Shown: in pieces, positions 1 through 6,900 of the stretch
Numbering within the stretch: position 1 is the first letter of the stretch
How the letters are laid out: the number at the start of each line of letters is the position of its first letter
From: Candidatus Methanoplasma reticulitermitis
GTDB taxonomy: Archaea > Thermoplasmatota > Thermoplasmata > Methanomassiliicoccales > Methanomethylophilaceae
Direction of reading: 5' to 3'
Assembly (NCBI GenBank): GCA_031287135.1
Contig: JAITTK010000067.1
Span: forward strand, 1-8,614
DNA: 8,614 nucleotides
Program-made: the position numbers and the translations under genes
Notes under the pieces: model-generated
Database searches by the model: none
What the model was told of the DNA's origin: nothing
What the model saw: the letters and a program-made list of their open reading frames with translations, nothing else

Positions 1-1236
1 GACAGACGGCTGATTATCCGCCGCCGTGGAGAATATCTGCGACCTCTTTGTCGGGATCGTAGTGTTCCTCTCTATCAGGGTGGTTGAAACCCCTCCGAGC
101 GTCTCTATTCCGAGCGACAGGGGGGTTACATCCAGCAGGAGCACGTCCTTCACCTCTCCGGAAAGCACAGCCCCCTGGACCGCCGCACCCATGGATACAC
201 ACTCCATCGGATCGATACCTCTCTGTATCTTCGGTCCGACCATGTTCTCGACGAAATTCTGCACTATGGGCATCCTAGTCGGTCCCCCGACCATTATGAT
301 CCGGTCTATCGAATCAACCGACAGCTTCGAATCAGACACCGCCTGATCTATGGACTGTTTGCATCTCTGGACAATGGACTCCACGAGTTCTTCGAGCTTT
401 GCCCTGGTTATCGTCTGTATGAGGTGTTTGGGTCCGGATGCATCAGATGATATGAACGGCAGGTTGATCTCCGTCTGCATAGTGGTGGACAGTTCGATCT
501 TTGCTTTCTCGCATGCCTCCCTCACCCTCCAGAATGCCATATTGTCTTTTGATAGGTCTATCCCGGTCTCTTTCTGGAACTGGCCCAGCACGTATTTTGT
601 GAGGACCTCATCCATGTCAGAACCTCCGAGCTGTGTATCGCCGGATGTGGACAGAACTTCGAACACCCCGTCGCTGAAGTCCATTATCGTGACATCAAGG
701 GTCCCGCCGCCCAGATCGAAGACCATTATCTTCTGTGCGGTGCCGCTTTTGTCCAGCCCGTATGCCAGTGCCGCGGCCGTGGGCTCGTTGATTATGCGCA
801 CGACATCAAGCCCTGCGATCGCCCCCGCATCCTTCGTGGCCTGTCTCTGGTTGTCGTTGAAGTATGCCGGTACCGTTATGACTGCTTTGTCGATCTTATC
901 CCCGAGGTATGATTCAGCATCCTTCTTTATCTTCTGGAGTATGAATGCCGAAATCTGCTGAGGGGTGTATTCCTTTCCCAGTGCGGTGACCTTCTCGTTA
1001 GACCCCATCTTCCTCTTGACATTCTTTATCGTGCCGTCCGGGTTCGTAACCGCCTGCCTTCTTGCGGGCTCTCCGACCAGCAACTGACCGTCCTTTGTGA
1101 ATGCTACATAGGAGGGGAAGGATTTCCCTCCGACACTGGTACCTTCGGCACTCGGTATCATGGTCGGCCTTCCGCCTTCCATAACCGAAGCTGCCGAATT
1201 GCTTGTCCCTAAATCTATTCCTATTATTCTTGACAT
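1..1236 (-). CDS. dnaK: Molecular chaperone DnaK (Hsp70), 3' end cut off by the window edge
   Basis: DnaK is the ATP-driven Hsp70 chaperone of the cytoplasm; it binds exposed hydrophobic peptides in a cycle driven by DnaJ and reset by GrpE. The 412 visible residues start MSRIIGIDLGTSNS and hold the whole ATPase domain. Signatures seen are IDLGTSNS (7-14), VFDLGGGTLDVTIM (172-185) and IIMVGGPTRMPIVQ (313-326). The interdomain linker DVLLLDVTP (364-372) follows, then the first strands of the substrate-binding domain. The peptide-pocket positions known in E. coli as M404, A429 and V436 map to L380, A405 and V412. The roughly 24-residue offset comes from a missing insert near residues 79-91, as in Gram-positive and archaeal DnaKs. 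The ATG at 1234-1236 lies inside the end of grpE (13-base overlap), which suggests coupled translation. About 200 C-terminal residues, including the helical lid, lie beyond position 1. The frame is open to the edge with no lesion. Confidence 0.97.
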   Translation of the reverse strand, partial: MSRIIGIDLGTSNSAASVMEGGRPTMIPSAEGTSVGGKSFPSYVAFTKDGQLLVGEPARRQAVTNPDGTIKNVKRKMGSNEKVTALGKEYTPQQISAFILQKIKKDAESYLGDKIDKAVITVPAYFNDNQRQATKDAGAIAGLDVVRIINEPTAAALAYGLDKSGTAQKIMVFDLGGGTLDVTIMDFSDGVFEVLSTSGDTQLGGSDMDEVLTKYVLGQFQKETGIDLSKDNMAFWRVREACEKAKIELSTTMQTEINLPFISSDASGPKHLIQTITRAKLEELVESIVQRCKQSIDQAVSDSKLSVDSIDRIIMVGGPTRMPIVQNFVENMVGPKIQRGIDPMECVSMGAAVQGAVLSGEVKDVLLLDVTPLSLGIETLGGVSTTLIERNTTIPTKRSQIFSTAADNQPSV

Positions 1237-1739
1237 GTTTCTTCACCTTCCTTCTTCTTTGTGACTTTGACTTTCGGGTACCGTATGATCCTATCGTTCA
1301 TGCGGTATCCTTTTTGGAACACCTCTGCTATCTCGCCATCGGTGTCCGCCTCCACTGTGCACAGGGCCTCGTGGGTGTTCGGGTCGAACCTACAATCGGT
1401 TGATATCTCCGTAAGCCCGTTCCCTTCCAGGATCTTCATCAGATTCTGTTTTATCCCCCGTATTCCAGTGACAAGTTCTGTCTCTTCCTCTGCCGTTCCC
1501 AATGCTCTGTCTATATCATCCACTATTGTAAGCAGGTCCCTGGTCATATCCTCTGTTGCGAATTTCCTGAACTCTTCGTTCTCTTTTTCCGTTCTCTTGC
1601 GGAAGTTGTCAAAGTCTGCCTGGAGTCTTCTGGCTATGTTGAGATACTCTTCGGCCTTAGCATTCGCTTCAGCGAGAGCATCCTTCGTGTCCACGGATGA
1701 ATCCTCTTCCGCTTCATTCCTTTTGGACTTCTCAGTCAT
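1224..1739 (-). CDS. grpE: Nucleotide exchange factor GrpE
   Basis: GrpE, 171 aa, is the cytoplasmic dimeric factor that releases ADP from DnaK so that it can rebind ATP. The N-terminus is acidic and probably disordered (about 1-20). A long charged helix that should form the dimer coiled coil follows (about 20-80, including ADFDNFRKRTEKENEEFRKF). The compact C-terminal beta domain carries the family signature: FDPNTHEAL at 118-126 and GYRMNDRIIRYPKVKV at 144-159. Length is within the usual 160-210 aa. The ATG at 1737-1739 has an AGAGGT-type ribosome-binding site a few bases upstream. The last residues (KKKEGEETCQE) are encoded where dnaK begins, so their sequence is partly constrained by the overlap. 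The gene lies 63 bases downstream of the thermosome gene on the same strand. It is a bacterial-type gene, found in those archaea that also carry DnaK. Confidence 0.97.
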   Translation of the reverse strand: MTEKSKRNEAEEDSSVDTKDALAEANAKAEEYLNIARRLQADFDNFRKRTEKENEEFRKFATEDMTRDLLTIVDDIDRALGTAEEETELVTGIRGIKQNLMKILEGNGLTEISTDCRFDPNTHEALCTVEADTDGEIAEVFQKGYRMNDRIIRYPKVKVTKKKEGEETCQE

Positions 1740-1744
1740 GGATC

Positions 1745-1751
1745 AACCTCT
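1745..1751 (-). promoter_or_regulatory. Ribosome-binding site of grpE
   Basis: On the minus strand AGAGGTT lies 5 bases before the grpE ATG (1739-1737) and matches the archaeal anti-Shine-Dalgarno sequence over GAGGT. It supports this start and implies a leadered mRNA, for example read-through from the thermosome gene. Confidence 0.6.
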
Positions 1752-1760
1752 GATAGTTGA

Positions 1761-1772
1761 ATTATAATTTAT
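1761..1772 (-). promoter_or_regulatory. Possible internal TATA box for grpE-dnaK
   Basis: The minus strand reads ATAAATTATAAT here, an AT-only run in otherwise GC-rich surroundings and similar to an archaeal TATA element. Its centre is about 27 bases from the grpE ATG, so transcription from it would start almost at the start codon and give a nearly leaderless mRNA. That conflicts mildly with the Shine-Dalgarno site, so its use as a promoter is only a suggestion. Confidence 0.35.
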
Positions 1773-1776
1773 GAGT

Positions 1777-1791
1777 GGGGCCATAGGCCCC
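1777..1791 (-). terminator. GC-rich hairpin between thermosome and grpE genes
   Basis: On the minus strand GGGGCC-TAT-GGCCCC is a perfect 6-bp inverted repeat with a 3-base loop, starting 11 bases after the thermosome stop codon. No run of T follows; an AT-rich stretch (ATAAATTATAATT) comes after it instead. It may attenuate or process the thermosome mRNA, protect its 3' end, or act as an operator next to the putative grpE promoter. The inverted repeat is certain; the role as a terminator is weak inference. Confidence 0.4.
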
Positions 1792-1802
1792 GTTTAAAGG
1801 GT

Positions 1803-3434
1803 TCAGTCATCCATGTCGGGCATACCGGACCCGTCGCCGTACTGTGGCGCAGAGCTTCCCTTGGATGCGATGACATCGTCGATCCGGAGGATCATCACCG
1901 CCGCATCCGTTGCGGAGCTTATGGCCTGTTTTCCGATTCTGTGAGGCTCGATGACATTCAGCTTGCGCATGTCCTCGATCTTCCCGGTGAACGGGTTCAG
2001 ACCGGCACTGACATTTCCGCTCTTGTGCTCTTTCCTCATCTGGATGTTTATATCTATGGGGTCGAGTCCGGCGTTCTCAGCGAGCGTTGTGGGAATTATC
2101 TCCATCGCCGAGGCGAATGCCTCTATTGCGATCTGTTCCCTTCCGCCCACCGATGCCGCATAGTCCCTGAGCTGCATTGCGATCTCCATTGCCGTGGACC
2201 CTCCGCCCGTGACGATCATCCCGTCCTCAATGGACACTTTCACTACCGACCATGCATCGACGAGCGACCTCTCCACTTCGTCTGCCACGTGGTTCGTTCC
2301 TCCCCTTATGAGTATCGAAACCGTCTTGGGGTCTTTGCATCCGGTGATGAATGTCATTTCCTCGTTCTCAACGGTCTTCAATTCTACGGACTCGGCGTAT
2401 CCGAGGTCATCCGCGGTCAGTTCCGTGATCTTGTTGCAGATGCTTGCGCCGGTGGATCTTCCGAGTCTCTCCATGTCGGACTTTTTGACACGCCTGCATG
2501 CGTAGATTCCTTCTTTCGCAAAGAAGTGCTGTGCGAGATCGTCAATACCCTTCTGACAGAACACGACGTTAGCACCGGATTTCTTCACCTGCTCGACCAT
2601 TTTCTTGAGCATGTTCTCCTCTTCCTGAATGAAAGCGGAGAGCTGTGACGGCTCGGTTATCTGTATCTTCGCGTCTATCTCGGTCTTCTTGACCTCGAAA
2701 GCGGCGTCGACCAGGGCGATCTTCGCCCCCTTCACTTTCTTGGGCATCGCCGGGGAGACAGGCTCTTTGTCGATTATCAGACCCTTGACGAGTTTGGATT
2801 CGCCCATGGTCGCCCCCGCTTTCTTGACCGTCTGTATGTTTTTCAGGTCCGCGGTGTATTTGCCGTTCTCGTCCTTGTCTATGATGGTCTTGACCGCATC
2901 CACGACCATGTCTGCGAAGAATTCTTTGGATCCGCTTACCTGTTTGCTGATCATAGCATTTTCCGCGATCTGTTTCAGGAGTTTGTCATCCTTTATGCTG
3001 ACCTTCGTGGAGACTTTCTTCAGTACTTCCTGGGCTTTATCGTTGGCAAGCCTGTATCCGGTCGTTATGATAGTCGGGTGTACATTGGAATCGATCATGT
3101 CCGTAGCTTTTTTGAGAAGCTCTCCGGCAAGTATGACGGATGTCGTGGTTCCGTCTCCGACCTCCGCATCCTGTGTCTTGGCGACCTCCACAAGCATCTT
3201 CGCCGCGGGGTGCTGCACATCCATCTCTTTCAGGATCGTCACGCCGTCGTTTGTTATGACGACATCCCCCATGGAATCGACAAGCATCTTGTCCATCCCT
3301 CTCGGTCCGAGGCTGCTCCTTACCGCATTAGCGATTGCCCTGGCCGCCGTTATGTTGTTGTACTGTGCGTCTTTTCCTTTATCTCTCTTGGTTCCTTCCC
3401 TGAGTATCAGGATCGGTGCGTTGCCCATGCCCAT
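1803..3434 (-). CDS. ths: Thermosome subunit (group II chaperonin, Cpn60/TCP-1 family)
   Basis: This is a subunit of the archaeal thermosome, a double-ring ATP-dependent folding chamber with a built-in lid, related to eukaryotic TCP-1/CCT. It is 543 aa with the start chosen here, normal for the family. N-terminal equatorial motifs are LGPRGMDK (42-49), VVITNDGVTIL (58-68) and the ATP-binding GDGTTT (93-98). The intermediate and apical domains follow (about 140-400), including VVFCQKGIDDLAQHFF in the apical region. The C-terminal equatorial half has VTGGGSTAMEIA (about 405-416) and DAAVMILRIDDVI near 510. The tail GDGSGMPDMDD is a short, acidic version of the usual Gly-Met-rich end. A longer reading from a TTG at 3443 is possible, but the GGAGG site sits one base from that TTG and ten bases from the ATG at 3434; the ATG at 3428 is also possible. 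Heat-inducible expression is expected from the family. Other subunits may be encoded elsewhere, so alpha or beta identity is not assigned. Confidence 0.96.
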   Translation of the reverse strand: MGMGNAPILILREGTKRDKGKDAQYNNITAARAIANAVRSSLGPRGMDKMLVDSMGDVVITNDGVTILKEMDVQHPAAKMLVEVAKTQDAEVGDGTTTSVILAGELLKKATDMIDSNVHPTIITTGYRLANDKAQEVLKKVSTKVSIKDDKLLKQIAENAMISKQVSGSKEFFADMVVDAVKTIIDKDENGKYTADLKNIQTVKKAGATMGESKLVKGLIIDKEPVSPAMPKKVKGAKIALVDAAFEVKKTEIDAKIQITEPSQLSAFIQEEENMLKKMVEQVKKSGANVVFCQKGIDDLAQHFFAKEGIYACRRVKKSDMERLGRSTGASICNKITELTADDLGYAESVELKTVENEEMTFITGCKDPKTVSILIRGGTNHVADEVERSLVDAWSVVKVSIEDGMIVTGGGSTAMEIAMQLRDYAASVGGREQIAIEAFASAMEIIPTTLAENAGLDPIDINIQMRKEHKSGNVSAGLNPFTGKIEDMRKLNVIEPHRIGKQAISSATDAAVMILRIDDVIASKGSSAPQYGDGSGMPDMDD

Positions 3435-3444
3435 TTTATTCAAA

Positions 3445-3449
3445 CCTCC
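3445..3449 (-). promoter_or_regulatory. Ribosome-binding site of the thermosome gene
   Basis: GGAGG on the minus strand is a strong Shine-Dalgarno match. It lies 10 bases upstream of the ATG at 3434 but only 1 base from the TTG at 3443. That is the reason for preferring the ATG start. Confidence 0.7.
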
Positions 3450-3455
3450 AGTTAT

Positions 3456-3475
3456 ACCCTATCTTAGTATAGGGT
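3456..3475 (-). promoter_or_regulatory. 7-bp inverted repeat in the thermosome 5' leader (operator or hairpin candidate)
   Basis: The minus strand reads ACCCTAT-actaag-ATAGGGT, a perfect 7-bp inverted repeat with a 6-base spacer. It lies between the TATA box (3503-3510) and the GGAGG site (3445-3449), just downstream of the predicted transcription start near 3480. Repressors of archaeal heat-shock genes commonly bind at or just after the start site, so this is a plausible operator. A temperature-sensitive mRNA hairpin next to the ribosome-binding site is the alternative. The repeat is seen directly; its role is inferred. Confidence 0.5.
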
Positions 3476-3502
3476 CTCTGCGGGGGTTATAGTTTGTTCT
3501 TC

Positions 3503-3510
3503 TATATAAA
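3503..3510 (-). promoter_or_regulatory. TATA box of the thermosome promoter
   Basis: The minus strand reads TTTATATA, a near-ideal archaeal TATA element. Its centre is about 72 bases upstream of the chosen ATG. With the usual spacing of about 25 bases, transcription would start near 3480 and give a leader of roughly 45 bases containing the inverted repeat and the GGAGG site. No clear BRE was identified. Confidence 0.65.
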
Positions 3511-3723
3511 TATGACCATTTTTAGGTTCTGCACTCAAGGCGCATGGCCCGGCATTCGATGTGCGATCGAGGGGACTTTGAACGCAATGTCTACTTAACA
3601 AACGAGATGAACATCACGACGCCGTTTTGAATCGATATCCGACATCAATACCATCCGGCCGTGACTCGCAAACAATCCCTGTCCCTCCCAACGAGGAATG
3701 ACAGACTATGGGGCAGTTAGGTC

Positions 3724-3728
3724 AAAAA
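3724..3728 (-). terminator. T-tract downstream of gltB, possible terminator
   Basis: The minus strand carries AATTTTTG, a run of five T, 194 bases past the gltB stop and 28 bases past the end of the large inverted repeat at 3756-3819. Archaeal RNA polymerase can terminate at T-runs alone, so the glnN-gltB transcript might end here. The distance from gltB makes this weak. Confidence 0.25.
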
Positions 3729-3755
3729 TTTGAAATAGCGTTGATATGTAACAGG

Positions 3756-3819
3756 ATGCGGAGAGGGGAGGACGGGTTTTACCTGTCAGGCCCCGCTCCG
3801 TATTTCCCGTTCTCCGCAT
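3756..3819. ncRNA. Candidate structured RNA element (64-base imperfect stem)
   Basis: The ends are a perfect 9-bp inverted repeat, ATGCGGAGA (3756-3764) with TCTCCGCAT (3811-3819). A second 5-bp pair, ACGGG (3772-3776) with CCCGT (3806-3810), nests inside it. A 7-base one-sided bulge (GGGGAGG on the plus strand) separates the two. Inside lie alternative pairings: GGGG 3765-3768 with CCCC 3791-3794, and ACAGG 3751-3755 with CCTGT 3782-3786. If made from the minus strand it would be part of the gltB 3' region. If made from the plus strand it has an AT-rich stretch about 28 bases upstream and a GTTTTC run just after the stem. No known RNA family is recognised, so both strand and function are open. 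Confidence 0.35.
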
Positions 3820-3874
3820 GACTGTTTTCGGACGCATTCCGTTATACAACGTGATTTGCGATATTCGCCGGAGA

Positions 3875-3901
3875 CGGCCCGTCTAGCGGGCCGGCATGCC
3901 G
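3875..3901 (-). terminator. Inverted repeats just downstream of gltB, possible 3'-end structure
   Basis: CGGCCCG (3875-3881) and CGGGCCG (3887-3893) form a perfect 7-bp stem with a 5-base loop. The 10-base palindrome CGGCATGCCG (3892-3901) adjoins it, sharing two bases. The first base of this block lies about 20 bases past the gltB stop. No T-run follows on the minus strand, so mRNA 3'-end stabilisation or processing is as likely as termination. Confidence 0.4.
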
Positions 3902-3921
3902 TGCTTCAATGCCTGGGGAAT

Positions 3922-6900
3922 TCAGGCAGAGGTGTTCGTGTTTTTGTTCTCTAGCAGTTTCTTGTAGCCTATGGGCAGAACTTTCAGGAATCTGCCGGCA
4001 TCGCGTTCCCAGTTGCCGAGGATCTCAGCCGCCTTCGGGCTCCCCGTGTGCCTCAGATGCGATTCCAATATCGACCTCAGCTCCGAGCGGTCCTCCTCGG
4101 ATTCCACGAGCAGCAACTCCACCATGTCCATGTTGCAGTGTCTGTCGAAGTCGCCGCTGTCGTTCAGCACGTATGCTATGCCCGCGGACATCCCCGCGGC
4201 GAAATTCCTCCCGACTTCTCCCAGTATCACCACTCTCCCTCCTGTCATGTATTCGCAGCAATGGTCCCCGGCACCCTCGGAGACGGCTATGGCCCCGCTG
4301 TTCCTGACACAGAATCTTTCTCCGACCTTCCCGGATATGTATACTTCTCCCCCGGTGGCCCCGTATAAGATGGTGTTCCCGGCGATTATGTTCTGTCTCG
4401 GCGCGTCCCCCTCGTGGAATATCGCTATCCTGCCGCCCGACAGCCCCTTGCCGACGTAGTCGTTGGCCTGCCCCATCAGCGTGAATGCCATCCCCTCGGT
4501 TATGAAGGCTCCGAAACTCTGGCCCGCCGTCCCCCTGAATGATACGTTGACCGTTCCGTCGGCTAGCTTCTTACCGCGCCGTACGAGCTCCCCCGAGAGC
4601 ATGGCCCCGACGGACCTGTCGATGTTGGATATCGTGTATTCGAGGCTGACTTTATCTCCCGCTTCCAGCGAGTGCCAGGCATCATCGATCATCTTCCTGT
4701 CAAGTACATCCGTAAGCATGTCGGGCTGTCCCTCCGTGCATATTCTGGAGCCGTTACCGGCCGGTGTCTCTACGATCCTCCCGATGTCTATGCCCCCTGC
4801 CCTCCCGCCGCCCCTATCCGCACGGACTATGAGCTCTGAATGCCCTATGAGATCATCCATGGACTTCACGCCCATCTCGGCCATCCTCTTCCTGACATCC
4901 TCCGCTATGAACCTCATGTAGTTCACTATATGCTCCGCTTTGCCCGTGAATTTCCCCCTCCTTTCGGGGCACTGTGTGGCTATACCCACGGGACAGGTGT
5001 TCGATTGGCATTTCCTGCACATCACGCACCCCATCGCCACCATCGGCGCGGTTGCGAAACCGTACTCTTCGGCGCCGAGGAGTGCCGCTATCATCACGTC
5101 CCTCCCCGTCTTGATCTGACCGTCCACCTGCAGCCTCACCCTGTTCCTGAGCCCGTTTATCATCAGGGTCTGCTGCACCTCCGCGAGCCCCAGTTCCCAA
5201 GGCATCCCCGCATATCTCATCGATGACAAAGGAGACGCGCCTGTGCCGCCGTCCGATCCGGATATCAGTATCTTGTCCGATCCGGCTTTGACGACTCCGG
5301 CGGCAACCGTCCCCACACCCGACTCCGACACGAGTTTCACGCTTATCTTCGCCTTGGGATTCACGCATCTCATGTCCAATATCAGCTGTTTGAGGTCCTC
5401 TATCGAATATATGTCATGATGCGGGGGAGGGGATATGAGCGTCACACCCGGGATCGTGTGCCTGGTGTCCGCTATCTCCCTGTCCACCTTGTCCCCCATG
5501 AGCTGGCCGCCTTCGCCGGGTTTTGCCCCCTGGGCGATCTTGATCTGTATCTCATCCGCATTGACGAGGTATCGGACGGTGACTCCGAACCTCCCGGATG
5601 CGATCTGTTTGACTTTAGACCTGATGTCCCTGCCGTCCCTTGTCGGCACGAATCTCGCAGGGTCCTCTCCCCCCTCCCCTGTATTGCTCTGTCCGCCGAT
5701 AAGGTTCATGGCTTCGGTGAATACCTCGTGGGCCTCCCTGCCGATAGCCCCGAAAGATATTCCCTGGCCTATGAACCTCTTCATTATCGACTCGGCAGGC
5801 TCCACATTCCCGAGGGGTATGGGGTCCCCTTTCCTCACGTCCATCAGGTCCCGTATGAAGAACCTGCCGTTTTCGACCATGTCCGCGAAATCGGAGTATG
5901 CTTCCGCATCGTTATCCCTCGTGGCCTTCTGCAGTGCCTTGACCGCGGCCGGGGACCAGGAATGTTTCTCGCCGTCCTTGGAATACCCGTAAACCCCCTC
6001 GTTCCCCGTCATGCTTCCCGGGCGGTCGAACGCCGACGTGTGAACTTCTATCGTGTCCTCGGCTATCTCCCTGATCCCGATGCCGCCTATGTTCGACGAT
6101 GTGTTGCCGAAGTGCTCCCCGACGAATCCCTCATCCAACCCTATAGCCTCGAACAATCCAGCCCCGATGTACGATCTTATCGTCGATATCCCCATCTTGG
6201 ACATTATCTTCATCAGTCCCTTTTCCGAGGCCCGTATGAAATTGTGTTCGGCGGAGTCGGCATCCATCCTGATCCCGTCTCCTTTGACGATGCCCTCCAT
6301 CAGGGCATATGCAAGATACGGATTGATGACATTCGCGCCGTATCCGAACAGAAGAGCGAAGTGCATGACCTCTCGCGGTTCTCCAGACTCCAGGACTATC
6401 CCCGTCTGCACCCTCTTCCTCTTTCCGAGGAGATGCTGATGCACAGCCGACACCGCCAGCAATGAAGGTATGGCGGCATATTCCCTGCTGATGTTCCTGT
6501 CGGACAGCAGTATGTACGACCCCCCCTTATCAACGGCATCCTCTGCCTCCCTGCATATATTCACGAGGGCGCGCTCCATCCCCTCATACCCGTCCGAGAC
6601 CCTGAAGGTTATCGGTATCTCGGTCATCCTGAACCCCCTGTATTTCAGATTCCTCAGAAGGTCCAGCTCTCTGTTGGAGATGATCGGGTGGCGGACCTTG
6701 ATCATATTAAAGTTCTTCGGCTCCCGATCCAGAAGACTCTGACGCACGTGCCCGACATACCCCGTTATCGACATGACCAGTTCCTCCCTTATTGGGTCGA
6801 TGGGGGGATTGGTCACCTGTGCGAACGATTGCCTGAAGTAATTGAAGAGCCTCTGAGGTTTATCGGAAAGGACGGCGAGAGGTATGTCCGATCCGGCGGA

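Larger units (their letters stand above)
3511..3921. other. Intergenic region between gltB and the thermosome promoter
   Basis: Apart from the structured elements listed separately (3724-3728, 3756-3819, 3875-3901), I see no supported gene here. No tRNA-like fold with a T-loop consensus and no repeat array is visible. The few ATG-initiated frames are under 40 codons, lack ribosome-binding sites and show no recognisable protein. The part from 3511 to 3720 holds nothing that I can interpret. Confidence 0.6.

Noticed and set aside
350..961. Plus-strand open frame of 203 codons opposite dnaK
   Set aside because: The minus strand reads as a continuous, motif-rich DnaK ATPase domain, so the antisense frame is a shadow.
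3435..3443. TTG start adding MNK to the thermosome
   Set aside because: The GGAGG site is only one base from the TTG, too close for initiation; the ATG at 3434 is better placed.
2629..3492. Plus-strand open frame of 287 codons opposite the thermosome
   Set aside because: It is antisense to the conserved thermosome N-terminal half; the Ser/Leu/Thr-rich translation is a codon-shadow artefact and has no recognisable domain.
3544..3630. Short plus-strand ATG frame of 28 codons in the intergenic region
   Set aside because: There is no ribosome-binding site, no recognisable sequence, and a length expected by chance.
3756..3821. 21-codon plus-strand frame that exactly spans the 3756-3819 inverted repeat
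   Set aside because: There is no Shine-Dalgarno site before its ATG, and the coincidence is explained by ATG and GCATGA lying in the repeat ends; the structure is the stronger signal.
3481..3921. Possible tRNA or other classical RNA gene in the gltB-thermosome gap
   Set aside because: No acceptor stem, T-loop consensus or CCA-type end could be found on either strand.
5416..6465. Long plus-strand open frame (349 codons) inside gltB
   Set aside because: It is antisense to a well-conserved GltB region; its composition (rich in Arg, Pro, Leu and His) is that expected of a shadow frame and no protein family is recognisable.
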